From assembly GCA_011947345.1 (NCBI GenBank), contig JAAVTG010000796.1, positions 1 through 64,000 of the forward strand: a stretch of DNA of 64,000 nt, written 5' to 3'. The position numbers were made by a program, and so were the translations under genes. The notes under the pieces were generated by a model. That model saw only the letters and a program-made list of their open reading frames with translations. It did no database searches and was not told the DNA's origin. Each line of letters begins with the position of its first letter. Positions within the stretch are counted from its first letter, which is position 1. This DNA comes from Phytophthora quininea (taxonomy: Eukaryota; Oomycota; Peronosporomycetes; Peronosporales; Peronosporaceae). Shown in pieces: positions 44,595-54,892 of this stretch.

Positions 44595-46760
44595 ATGTTC
44601 CAGCGAGCGGCGGCGGCAGCGGCGGCGCTGCTGCTACTTCAGGCGGGCGTAACCCGCGCTGCCGAGTGCACGTCGCTCACGGAGAACACGTTGACGTCCT
44701 CGGGCTGCCCGACCAACTGCAGCAGCAACCCATGCGTGCTCTACTCGCCGTCCCAGGACTCGTGCGTGGAGATGGGCGCCTCGGGCCCGTGTTACAGCGA
44801 CAGCAGCTTCGAGTTACCGGGGACAAGCACCACGTGTAACGTAACCTACCAGTGCCTGGACTCACTGCTCTGGGACGGCGGCCAGTGGCTGCTGGCGCTT
44901 GAGGCCAACACCGTCACCGACTCCAAGACCACGGCCTCCGTCACCAAGATCGTCGACCTCAGCTACACCACGAAGACGCTGTCTGTGTACGTAACAAAGC
45001 CCGTTTATTACATTTCTAAACGGGTTACACTGACGTAAAGTGTGCATTTCTAACCGAATTGACAGGCAATTACAAGGAGCCGTGACCGAATCGACGGTCA
45101 AGTCCAACATCAAGGACATTTCGCTGGACCAGACCTTCTTCGACACGCCCAGTGCGACCGTCAGCATGTTCCTGCTGAGTGTGAACCTCCGTAACATCAT
45201 ATCGTCCGTGGACCTGGCCACCACGTACCAGACGTTGTATCTCACCAACGACAACCTGAACGCCGTCCCCGACCAATTCAGCAACTTCTCGGCACTCACC
45301 AAGCTAGATCTGTCCATGAACTACATCACGGACTTGCCCAGCAACGACAGCGATGTCTGGACGGGTCTCAGCACGGTCACAGACCTGAATCTGGCATACA
45401 ATGAGCTGACCGAGTTCCCGGCCGTTCTGGACAACCTACAGACGCTAAACCTCTCAGGAAACTCGTACACGACCATCCCAGACCAAGTCTACACCATGGC
45501 CGAGTCCGGCGCACTGAAATACCTGTATATGACCAGCTGCAACCTCACCAATCTGCAGGTTTCGGACTCGCAGCTGTCACTACTGCAGAACCTCGCAGCG
45601 TTTGATGCCGACGTAACCATCACAGACTGTGGCACGGGATACACTTCCACGACGCTAAGCAATGCGAACGTGCAGGTTTGCACGGTTGGAACGAGTTCTA
45701 GTGACAGTGGAGGCGGCAGTCACACGCTGGCGATTGTACTGGGCGTCTGCTGTGGTGTATTGGTGCTCGCTATCATCGCGTTCGTCCTGTACCGCCGCAA
45801 ACACGGCAGTCAGTTCTCGACGAAAGGCGGCTCCACCATCTTCGGCACGGACATTGGCTCGAGTCTTACGGGCGGGGATCAGACGTTCGGGTCGTCGATT
45901 TGGGACGACCCGGACCTGTTGGCTGCACGTATTGAACACCGCGACGTCGAAGCCATCAAGCTTCTGTCCCGTGGTGGCTTCGGAGAAGTGTGGCTGGGTC
46001 TGTACATGAACGAGAACGTCGCTATCAAGCGCCTATTGAGCGACAAGAAGACCATGACGGATGCGCTGGCGTTCGCGACGGAGATCAAGACGATGGCGCG
46101 TCTAGAGCATCCCAAGATCGTCCACTTTGTCGGTGTCTCGTGGACCAATGCGTTGACGATCCAGGCCGTGACCGAGTTCATGGACTGCGGCGATCTAAAG
46201 TCGCTTCTAGACTCGAGTCGTGCGTCCTCATTGACCTGGGCCAACCTCAAGTGCCAAATCGCCATCGATATCGCCGATGCGCTCGTGTACCTGCACACGT
46301 TGAACCCAAAGCTCATCCACCGTGATCTTAAGTCTCGTAACGTGCTGATCGACGCACAGACCGGCGCTAAGCTGAGCGACTTTGGTATCTCTAGGAACCG
46401 TAGTTTCGACGAGACCATGACGGCTGGCGTGGGAACGGCCCGCTGGATTGCCCCGAGGTGATTCTGGGCGGCCACTACACCGAGTTCGCCGATATTTACT
46501 CGTTCGGCGTGGTGCTGTCCGAGCTGGACACGTGCAAGGCGCCGTACCACGACGCCACCAACACGAACGGAGGCAAAATGCAGGACGTGACCATCCTGCA
46601 GCTCGTGTCGGCTGGTAAATTGCAGCCGAGCTTCACGGACTCGTGTCCGCCGTCCATCGTCAAGCTGGCGCGGGCATGCTTAGCCTTCGAGCCGGCGCAG
46701 CGCCCCAGCGCCATCCACATCTCCTACGAGCTGCGTAAGATCATGAAGGACGAGCTCTAG
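44595..46760 (+). CDS. LRR receptor-like TKL protein kinase
   Basis: About 695 residues in two exons (44595-44986 and 45066-46760; 79-base intron GTACGT..GACAG). A signal peptide rich in alanine (AAAAAAALLLLQAGVTRAAE) is followed by a cysteine-rich region, leucine-rich repeats at about residues 190-340 (LTKLDLSMNYITDLPS, VTDLNLAYNELTEFPA, LQTLNLSGNSYTTIP) and a transmembrane helix at about 350-372 (LAIVLGVCCGVLVLAIIAFV). The cytosolic kinase from about 425 has GGFGEVWLG, VAIKRLL, LIHRDLKSRNVL, LSDFGIS, ARWIAPE and DIYSFGVVL; all catalytic residues are present. One C appears lost in the run at 46451-46454, dividing the last 100 residues. It is presumably a plasma-membrane receptor. Oomycetes have LRR-TKL proteins of this layout; the ligand is unknown. 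Confidence 0.9.
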
Positions 46761-46867
46761 ACCTGACTCGTACAGCTCAAGATGGAGACTTTTGTTACAC
46801 TTTATTAACATTTAACCCAAGTGCTCTATTTGCTTTCCCTTGTGTGTTTGATGTTGGTGTTGGAGCT

Positions 46868-47173
46868 CTAGTACCTGGCGTAGGCGACGCCGATGTGTGA
46901 ATGGTTCTCAGGGTGAGCGTCGAGGGTGTTGCGGTCCAGAGCTCGTTGTCGTCGTCTTCGAACGAGCAGTAGAACGCCGCCTGCGATGAGGAGCATCACC
47001 ACCACTACCACAAGTATGCAGACCACTGCTGTATGGCTCATGTTGCCGTCTTCATCACCGTCGGAGCTGGTGGAGTGGTCATTGCTGTCCGTCAGGACCC
47101 TCACGTGACGTCCTTGAGCAAACTGCATGCCTAGAGCTTGCAGGATAAGGATGACCAGGAGCGTTTGGTGCAT
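46868..47173 (-). CDS. Small single-pass membrane protein with GVAYAR tail (family member 2)
   Basis: 101 residues, intact. The signal peptide (TLLVILILQALGMQFAQG) is followed by RHVRVL, a short acidic/serine stalk (SDGDEDG), one membrane helix (AVVCILVVVVVMLLIAGGVL), the stop-transfer RRRRQRALDR and a C-terminal IGVAYARY. The layout and both end motifs match the protein at 40.8-41.1 kb, so this is a real, conserved small family, unknown to me. The basic-then-conserved tail may be a sorting or docking signal. RHVR just after the signal peptide resembles but does not match the RxLR effector motif, and the membrane helix argues against an exported effector. It is convergent with the receptor kinase gene, with 107 bases between stops. 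Confidence 0.7.
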   Translation of the reverse strand: MHQTLLVILILQALGMQFAQGRHVRVLTDSNDHSTSSDGDEDGNMSHTAVVCILVVVVVMLLIAGGVLLLVRRRRQRALDRNTLDAHPENHSHIGVAYARY

Positions 47174-47863
47174 TCTGCTGGTCTTGTCTGGTTCGTGGCA
47201 AATTCGACAGTGAGGGTATCACGAGGACTTGGCCACCATGACACCGTGGTCAGATGGCGCTTGCTTCAGTAGAGGTGGCCAAGAGCCTCTGTGAGCTGTT
47301 CAGTAGCTGTTCCAAAGCGATTTGGACCTCCAGAAAGCAGCTTTTGGAGCGAATTCACACACTTGCCACTGGAAAATCCGGTCACGTCGGTCATAGAGTG
47401 AGCTGACAAACTTGTTCCCGCAATACTCGTCGAGTAATGGGTAAAGTTGATTGTCGATTCACCGCGGGATTTCTATGAGATCCCATCGCTACCGCTGGGT
47501 CAGAATAGTAAGGAGTGCCGGCGGGTGAAGACCCGAAACGAACTGGATCAGACAGGTTTTGCTTCGCGCTGCCAATCTGTACAGTCTAAAGCCAAGAAAT
47601 AAAAGTTTTGAATAAACGTTGCCGTATTCTCCATTTCATCATGCACGGCAGTGCTTTGTCATTTGCAACGTTACATTCTTCCGACAGGAAGGACAGCCGC
47701 AAGATAAGCGTCGTGCACCAGTTCCAAGTACAACCTCACTCGCTCAAAATGAGGGTCGTCTGAAGCGAACAGATCCCCAAGATTGAGCCGAATCTCTTGT
47801 CACTCGTTCAGTTTTCCTTTTGACATCGGCAAGGCAAGTCGTCCAGCGGTCAAGACATTCGCA
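47174..47863. promoter_or_regulatory. Divergent promoter region with possible oomycete initiator
   Basis: 690 bases between the small membrane protein (minus) and LicD gene 1 (plus). TCACTCGTTCAGTTTTCC at about 47800-47817 partly fits the oomycete core promoter pattern of an initiator plus flanking element (one or two mismatches) and lies about 50-60 bases before the ATG of LicD gene 1. No coding sequence is recognised. Confidence 0.35.
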
Positions 47864-48912
47864 ATGACGGCTAAGAACGACGACTTGGAGTACAACTCCG
47901 ACAAAGTCCGCTGCAGACCGCTTCGACGAGTTTTCCTGCAGTGCAAGGGGTTTTGGATGGGCGTCACCGTCATCCCGACCTTTGTCGTCGTGTTGCTCGT
48001 GTTGGTGGTGTTTGGTCTCGTCATGGAGACGCGTATCCTTGGCTGTCTCCCAAGGTCGAGTGTTCTCAACGCAGAAGACGATTTTGCACGCCCAAAGTGC
48101 TTAACGCCAGCGAAATCGAGTATCATTCGGGTCATCGCTACTACTCTGTCCTCAGAGACATCGGGTCGGTGCCGCTGCCAGCGCTTCGTGGAGATAACAT
48201 GGCACTTTGCGATCATGAAACTGCTATCCACGCCAAGTACAGCTACTGTTTGCCGATCTCCGGTCGGAAAGATATTCCGTTCTGCACGGCAGCAGATCGC
48301 ATGGACCTGCTCAACCATCGCTTGTCGGACAGAATCTGCTACGCCAGTGTGCTGCACATGTTGCTGGTGGAAGTTTACGAAGAGCTCCAAGAGACTGGGA
48401 ACGCTCCTTTCCTCGTGTTCGGGTCACTTTTAGGCGCCGTTCGCAATGGCGGGATGATCCCATTCACTGAAGACACGGACATTGGATTCGTCGAGAAGTT
48501 GCACATGAAAGAAACGCTGAGGGAGTCGCTCCGACAAAAAGGTTATCACATGTTCTTCTACGATATCTGGCGGGTCTGTGTGGCACCCACGCATCCGTTG
48601 GCCGGGTATTTGTACGATGCCAACCTGACTTTGACTGAGAAGTACGACGTTCCGTACGTGGATTTGTACATGATGAAACAACTCAACGAGTCGCACTTTG
48701 GTCTGCAAAGTTTCAAAGGAAAAGGATTGTTGCCAAGCAATCGAGTGCGACCGTTTTCGCAAGTGACAGTCAACGGGATGCAGTATAACACGCTGCACGA
48801 TCCAACGTATTTCTTACAGGAAGAATATGGACCCGACTACATGACTCCGAAGCGAAGAAAAGCACCATCGTTTTTAAACGCAGACACGTGCTCGATAGGA
48901 ATAATTAGCTGA
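47864..48912 (+). CDS. LicD/fukutin-like membrane protein 1
   Basis: About 349 residues. A basic cytosolic start precedes one transmembrane helix (VIPTFVVVLLVLVVFGLVME), so a type II Golgi-like topology is expected. The lumenal part has FCTPKVLNASEIEYHSGH, a cysteine-rich stretch (SYCLPISGRKDIPFC) and the LicD core: FGSLLGAVRNGGMIPFTEDT followed by DIGF. The aspartates of that segment would bind the metal and nucleotide-linked donor. LicD-family enzymes transfer phosphocholine, or in fukutin relatives ribitol phosphate, to glycans; the donor here is unknown. One T is lost in the run at 48082-48085, which shifts the frame after the helix. Gene 1 is the only family member separated from the rest by other genes. 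The start at 47864 gives the basic-plus-helix N-terminus shared by the paralogues. Confidence 0.88.
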
Positions 48913-49036
48913 AATATGGATCCCCTGAAGTAAAGCCACCACAGACCAAAGGAGCAAGAAATTGTGTACGGCCGAGAAGTACCAATCAAGCAGAACAGAA
49001 ATATAAGTTGATAAACCAGTCAAACAAACCGTTTTG

Positions 49037-49610
49037 CTAGCTACAATCGTTTAGTACTTGGTAGGTTCGTGGAGTCCAAATGTGACTTGGTGGTGGCGTG
49101 TTTCGCGGCGCAGGTGGGTCAAATCCTAACTTCTCCAGATCAGAGGTTTTGTCGTGCTTTTGGACGCTTGGTACTTCAGCTGTAGTTTCACGGAATAGTG
49201 TGTCGTTTCTCAAACCTCCACGGAACGCGATCGCAGTGTGGACTCGCCACAGCAGCAGGAATACCTTTTGGTTCTGCCTCCATTCCACATTCAGGTCTCG
49301 TGGTTTAGGAAAAATTAGCAGTCCCCAATCCAAGTCCGTTGCGAAAGCCTGACGCCATGGGGACCACAATGACGTCCACATTTGCGTCAGAGCTGGGCAC
49401 GGGAAGAAACAGTGCTCTACTGTTTCTATCGCAGCGCATGATCGGCTCACACACTAGCACCAAGGAAGCAGGTCACGTTTGCACCTTGAACGATGCAGAA
49501 GGCCAGGATACAGTTATTAGTTGTTGTTTTTTTCGACCAGATGAAGGTATTGTATCTCCAGGCGATGAGCAGCAGATCCTGGTTGCTCTTTTTCAGCAGA
49601 TCAACTAGGC
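49037..49610 (-). mobile_element. 3' remnant of a non-LTR (LINE-type) retrotransposon
   Basis: The minus-strand frame 49450-49037 contains AAIETVEHCFFPCPALTQMW, which fits the zinc-binding end (zf-RVT: C..H..C with following W) of LINE reverse-transcriptase proteins, and then a tail with EWRQNQKVFLLLWRVHTAIA. Upstream to about 49610 more coding-like sequence lies in other frames (LLLIAWRYNTFIWSKK). No reverse-transcriptase core is left, so it is a dead 5'-truncated copy, as is usual for LINEs. Confidence 0.55.
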
Positions 49611-49804
49611 CATCTGACCGCCACCTGTGCTGGACAATTGTTCGAGTGGAGGACGCAGCTCGATAATGCCAAGTGGGGCAGTTTGAGTCAACGAGTCAGT
49701 CCTTTTCAGGCCCTTCCTAACGCAATCAGCAAGCAGTACCACCGTGTGGGCCTTGGCCACACTTTATCTCTCGCTGGACCGGTAACGGAACGCCAAACCG
49801 CTAA

Positions 49805-50996
49805 ATGGCGAGGTCGCCGTTATCACCGAGCGACTTCGTCGACGAGTTGATGGAGACAATGGGCGCGTCTCCAGGTACCGTGGAGACCAAAGCTGAGGCC
49901 AAGAAGCGGCGTCATCGAGAGAGTATGGCCAAGGGGCGGTCGAGACACAACGCACTGATGGGCGGGATGAGGAAGCAGTACCAAGTGCTCTCCAAGAGGC
50001 TGGAGACCAGTCTCGTCGCCTGGAGACGGAATTACGTCAAAAAGCAGGACGTTTATACTGAGGCACCGGCTTCGACGGAGCTGTTGGCTCAGTACATGGA
50101 CGCAGTGGAGACGGAGAACGCCATCCACAAGGAGAACGAAGCGCTGACCCAACGACTGGAGCAGTTGGAGATTTTTGAGACGACGTTGAGAGTCGACACG
50201 CCCGTCGAGAGAGCACCAGGAACAGCCTTCCGAGCTGCCAGCCAGGACCATCCAAGCGCTGAATCGGCCGGGTTTTTGGTCGTATTTCGCAGAAGATACC
50301 GAGCCGTTCTACTACGAACCGATGGCCACTGCAGTCTGCCAGTCTTGTAAGAGAGAAGAACCAAGAGATTAAAACCCACCACGCGAGTTTCCTACGACGA
50401 CTGAAAGAGCACGACGATTCCGTGCAGTTTTTCGGCTGGACGGTGCAGCGGCATTTAACGGATAAACACAAGCTGCAGTTCCACTTCATGAAGAAGATTC
50501 CGTGCGCAGATAGCAGTGTATTAGCCGAGGAATTAGCTGAAGAAGGTTGGCGGGTGTTCAACACGCCGGCGAAGTACATGAGCTGCTACCGCTCACCGAT
50601 CGACGTACGTGTATTGCAGCACGTGGATCCGTTCAACACGGTTCTCATCCGCAACTCCCCGATGCCAATCGCTCGCATCGATTCCGCCATCTTAATATTT
50701 CCTCCAAAGTGACAGACCAACATGAAGACGGCCATCGGTCCCTGTCAATCCTCACGGTTGTGATCCCACCACCAGACGACTTGGTCAATGCCAATAGGAA
50801 CGGCGTCGTGTATCTGCGAGATGCATACACGTATATTCGCTTCGATATGTTTGACGGATACGTGGGGCTTACGTATGGTGGACACGGAGATTGCCTGAAT
50901 GAAGCGCAGGCCAGATATCTCTTCGTCGAGACTGGGAACGTGCTCTTTCGCTTCGAACAGCTCGTTCGACGAGCAAACCTCGTCACGCTGGGCTAA
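49805..50996 (+). CDS. M96-type protein: bZIP-like basic region plus START-like domain (gene 1)
   Basis: About 397 residues across three frames (49805-50220, about 50220-50690, about 50690-50996). The N-terminal third has a bZIP-like basic stretch (KKRRHRESMAKGRSRHNALM) followed by a heptad-rich helix. The remainder fits the oomycete M96 mating-specific family, a START-like fold: GFWSYFAEDTEPFYY near 50270, VQFFGWTVQRH, VLQHVDPFNTVLIRNSP, and a C-terminal RRANLVTLG. M96 was named for mating-induced expression in Phytophthora; the molecular role is unproved, perhaps a lipid-responsive regulator. A paralogue with the same order lies at 51.9-53.0 kb on the other strand. The breaks near 50215 and 50690 are small and could be consensus errors. 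Confidence 0.65.
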
Positions 50997-51026
50997 GGAT
51001 TCGAGATTAAATTATATTTGCTGCTG

Positions 51027-51776
51027 TTAGAAGTCTCCGCCGAATTCTTCTCCACCTCCAAAGCTTGTGGCGTATCCAGCATCACTGCTATATCCATGGT
51101 GCCCGCCACTGTGTGAATTTGACAGAGCTTGGCCCACCATCATGCCGCCAAAAAACCGGCGGCGCCTCCGAGCATCGCACTGGAACCAGCTCCCAAACCT
51201 CCGCTCGAGTAGCCTCCACCACCGTACATGGGGCCATACCCAGGGCTGTATCCAGGGGCTACGTATGGCTGAGCGTACATTGGAGTCGGCTGAGCGTACA
51301 TTGGAGTTTCAACCACGACGGGAGCCGAGAGTGCTGCGTATCGACTAGCACGACAGCATGGACACAAGCACCAGAGTAGTGCCGAAGCTACGAACAAGAA
51401 CAATATCGACCCGAGAATTGTGCCAATTCGTGCTGAAGTGGATCGATACGTGGTTGTTGTTGTAGAAGGAGCCGACGTACGTTGCTTGGTGGTACTCGTC
51501 CGGCAATTGCACGCATAGTTGGAGACCAGACACGTAGCTTCGCGGGGACAGCAGCAGCGTTGTCGTTGACTCGACCGGTCCAGCCAATTCCCGCAGAACT
51601 GGCCAGGAGCGTCGAGATAGGCGTGCAAACAATTTCCGGTCTCAGCACACGCCTGACAACCGGAAAGCGGAGCTTGAGTTACGTCGGAAGTGTTAGAGAA
51701 TTCTGCTGCTTGATGGTCGGAAAAATGACGAGAATTACAAGCACCCCGCCACCCAAAGTCGATTGCGTTGAGTCAT
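51027..51776 (-). CDS. Shisa-like cysteine-rich membrane protein with glycine-rich tail
   Basis: About 250 residues. A signal peptide from ATG 51776 (split by a one-base break near 51735) is followed by a cysteine-rich outer part (SGCQACAETGNC, QFCGNW, RCCCPREATC, NYACNC), a threonine-rich stalk, and a membrane helix (IGTILGSILFLFVASALLWC) ending in CLCPCC, likely palmitoylated. The cytosolic part has repeated MYAQP units, PGYSPGYGPMYGGGG, and a glycine-zipper-like end with GGAAGFFGG and GGGEEFGG read after a one-base loss in the A run at 51150-51155. The order CysRich-TM-proline/tyrosine tail is that of the shisa/VOPP1 type of adaptor proteins; sequence identity is not claimed. PY-like motifs could recruit WW-domain proteins. 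Confidence 0.6.
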
Positions 51777-51925
51777 GGTGATCGAACGCCACCAAAACGA
51801 AAATGTCGGCGCAAAATAACAAGCACCGCCAAGAATTCTTGACATGAAAGTTCCTCTATTTTTGCGGAGATAAGATCGAGATGGAGGCAAGCTGGTGAAC
51901 GGCATTTCGTGTGAGCATGCGATCC

Positions 51926-52983
51926 TCAATCCAATGGCACGAGTTTGTGTGGAAATACTTGCTCCTCGAATTGGAAAAGGGCATGCGCCAGTTCCAGAAA
52001 GATAAAGTCTTCGGCGTCGTTGCCTTGTTCTCCGTCGCCTCCCAGTGAAAGCTCCAGGAATGTTTTCCCATTATCGTCAACTTGGTGATGGACCAGAAAA
52101 TAGACACTCACGTCGTGGACGAATTTCACCGTCGTGGGATGCTGCTTGGTCATTTCTTCATGCGGAGCGATTCCGAGCATCAGAATCCCAGTAGTCTCTT
52201 GATCAGCGATCTTCGAGGTGAGCAAGACACAGCGACGATCCATAGAATGGTCTGCAGCTGGAACGTTCTGCATGATCAAACTCGTATCTTCATCCACGTG
52301 TTGTAGTACGCGAGTGATCATACGTGCGCGAAACAGGTTTTGGTAGACTTCAGGCGAGTGAAGGACGAGCCAGGCTTCATCAACAACGAAATTGGCTTGA
52401 TTGGTGAACGGAATCCACTTGGAGAAGTGGAAGTGGTGGCCGTTAATCGTCGATCTCTGCACGCCCCACCCGAAGAAAGACACGACTTCCGGAAACCTGG
52501 CGTGGTGGGCGAACGTGGCGTGGTGATGAAGAAACCAAGGATACTGATCTCGGACAAACTCCCGACAAATTGCTGGGTCCACAGGCTCGTAGTAAATAGG
52601 CTTGTCGTCTCCAGGGAGGCACTTCCACCGATCGTCGAGCGGTGGCAAGTTGTGTAGACTAGCATGAGTAAGATCTGGTATATCTCGATCCAGCCAGGAC
52701 GCAAGGATGTCGTACTTCTTCAGCGCCTTCATAAGGCTCTCTCAGTTCAGGTGGAGCTTCTTCTCGATTTCCATGGCGTTCGTATACTTGTCGATCAGTT
52801 GATGGTGGTGAAGTTGACGTTGCTGATCCCACCACGCAGAAAGTAGCAACTGCTTCTGAGTCAGCAGCGAGTCGAATTCGACGTGTAAGCCTTCGAGAGC
52901 TGCTTTTTAATGGCCCGGCGGTTGGCCATGTCCTTGCGGTGACGTTCCCGCTGCTCAGCTTCCCTCTGGTCCCGAGTCGACAT
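51926..52983 (-). CDS. M96-type protein with bZIP-like start (gene 2); in-frame TGA
   Basis: Start ATG 52983 gives a basic region (EQRERHRKDMANRRAIKKQL), then, after a small frame break near 52895, a helix with LTQKQLLLSAWWDQQRQLHH. A TGA at about 52741 interrupts the frame just before the long part (52732-51926), which has WKCLPGDDKPIYYEP, FFGWGVQRSTINGHHFHF, ITRVLQHVDEDTSLIMQNVP and ends LVPLD. That is the same START-like M96 region as in gene 1 of this type. The two genes are convergent and flank the shisa-like gene. Either the TGA is a consensus error or the gene is inactivated; translation could also begin at 52732, losing the basic region. Confidence 0.65.
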
Positions 52984-53239
52984 GGTCGTCAGCGATCGAA
53001 TTGAACACTGAACGAGATCGTCGTCTTCAACCTACTAGCTTGAAGCTAGTCAAAGCTTCTCGGTGGCCGTGCCTGACCACTGCACCGCCATACATGCGGA
53101 CCACACGCAGGGCACCCCATATTGGACACTGCTGAGCTGATAACTTCCGTGGTCAGACCCTTGTCCGACATTGCAGAATCAACCAACGTATGGATCTAAG
53201 AAAACTATTCATTTGAAAATCACCACGTACTTCTGTCTA

Positions 53240-54322
53240 CTACGTGGTTTTCTTTGGAGTTTGCGTGCTAGCCGGTTGAGGCTCTACCCTCTGCTTTGGC
53301 GTCATATAACTCGGTCCGTAGGCTTCTCGTAAGAAGAAATGCGGGTCTTGAACCGTGTCGAATGGCATCCCGTTGATCGTCACTTTTGTGAAGGGCTTAA
53401 CGCGTGGTCCAGGTATAATCCGTCCGTTGCTGCCTTGGAACTCTTGCATGTCAAAGTCTCCGTTCGGGAGCGCCTTCATCATGTAGAGATCCACGTAGGG
53501 CACGGCGTAGTTCCTGGTCAAAGGCAGACTCTTGTCGTACAAGAAGCCTGCCAATGGATGTGTCGGTGCCACGCAAACTCGCCAGATGTCCATGAAGAAC
53601 ATGTGATAGCCCTTCCGCCACAGCGCCTCCCTCAGCTCGTCCTTCGACTGGAGTCTACCGGCGAAGCCAATGTCCGTGTCTTCGGTGAACGGGATCATCG
53701 ACCCGTTGCGAACTGCCCCCAATAGCGACCCAAACGAGACAAACGGGACGTTCCCGGTCGCCTGAAGCTCCTCGTACACTTCAACCAGCAGCATGTGCAG
53801 CACACTAGCGTAGCAAATCGAGTCGGACGACCGGAGGTTGAGTAAATCCATCCGGTCGGCCGCCGTGCAGAACGGAGTGTCTTTCCGACCAGAGATTGGT
53901 AGGCAGTAGCTGTACTTGGCGTGTCGTCGACTGTCTTCCTCGCAGAGCTCCATCTTCTTGCCACGTAGGATCGGCAGCGGCACCGAGTCAATGTCTTTAA
54001 GTGCCGAGTAGTACCGATGACCCGAATGGTACTCGATGGTGCTGGCATTGAGTACTCGTGGAGTGCAGAACTCCTCTTCCGGTGCAGTGAGCACCACTGA
54101 CTCTGGTACGCAGTCGATGATACGCGTCTCCATCACCAGACCAAACACCACCAGCATCATCAACACCACGACGAACGTCGGGATCACGGTGACACCCGTC
54201 CAGAACTCCTTGCATCGTAACCCGATTTTTACGAGAACGCCACCGCGCTGCCGCTTGTCAAAGTCGTTGACGGGGAGTTTCACGTGGTCCTTGTTGACTG
54301 CGGGCTGCTTGGAAGGCTCCAT
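53240..54322 (-). CDS. LicD/fukutin-like membrane protein 2
   Basis: An intact frame of 360 residues. The cytosolic start is followed by the helix VIPTFVVVLMMLVVFGLVME, then FCTPRVLNASTIEYHSGHRY, YSYCLPISGRKDTPFC, the core FGSLLGAVRNGSMIPFTEDT/DIGF, the motif YHMFFMDIWRVCVAPTHPLA, and near the end VTINGMPFDTVQDP and YMTPKQR. It is closest to LicD gene 1, with which it shares the helix and most core residues. The chosen ATG at 54322 puts the basic residues before the helix; an in-frame ATG at 54367 is possible. It is the best reference frame for judging breaks in the other family members. Confidence 0.92.
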   Translation of the reverse strand: MEPSKQPAVNKDHVKLPVNDFDKRQRGGVLVKIGLRCKEFWTGVTVIPTFVVVLMMLVVFGLVMETRIIDCVPESVVLTAPEEEFCTPRVLNASTIEYHSGHRYYSALKDIDSVPLPILRGKKMELCEEDSRRHAKYSYCLPISGRKDTPFCTAADRMDLLNLRSSDSICYASVLHMLLVEVYEELQATGNVPFVSFGSLLGAVRNGSMIPFTEDTDIGFAGRLQSKDELREALWRKGYHMFFMDIWRVCVAPTHPLAGFLYDKSLPLTRNYAVPYVDLYMMKALPNGDFDMQEFQGSNGRIIPGPRVKPFTKVTINGMPFDTVQDPHFFLREAYGPSYMTPKQRVEPQPASTQTPKKTT

Positions 54323-54892
54323 TGTTGATGGACCGATGGTGGTGCGCTGCTCGAGGTAGGAAAACAAATGAAAGCCAGCAACTCCAGGGACGCCAGGGAC
54401 GTCTCAACAAATGATCCCGGCGATGGTGTGGGTGAGCTTCTGGTCGTCGCGTCTTGCTGTTTATGAACTGCAGATCCAGTTTACGCAGTCCCCTTATCCT
54501 GGGCCTCATGTCATGCCGCAGCGCTGCAGTAGAAGTGAGACGGGCCCCTGTTTTTGCTGTACGAAAGAAGACGTTGACCACCAGAGGAGTCGAGTTGTCG
54601 AGTTGTATAGCGTTCCTTCAACCTTGCGGCGGGCAAGATCAGGAAGAGGCTCTTCCAGACGGGTTCCGTCATTTGCCTAGAGGTATAATCGTCGCCACAC
54701 AGTCAACAAGTTCCTCTCTGAGCCGGGGAAGCCCTGGTGAGTGATCAAAAGGAAAAAGAATACATTGACCAACAAGACAGCGCTTTTACTGGATGTGTCT
54801 CCTTCGTAGTGATCACCAACACCAATCACTTTGGTCGGGAGCATAAGTAGTTTTTTTTCACGGCTGCTACACACACAATAACGTTATAATAT
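54323..54892. other. Intergenic between LicD genes 2 and 3
   Basis: 570 bases. No motif-bearing frame was found. It holds the promoter of LicD gene 2 and the 3' flank of LicD gene 3. Confidence 0.4.

Noticed and set aside
46868..47173. RxLR effector call for the GVAYAR protein (RHVR after the signal peptide)
   Set aside because: The third position is V rather than L, and a long membrane helix with stop-transfer arginines makes an exported effector unlikely.
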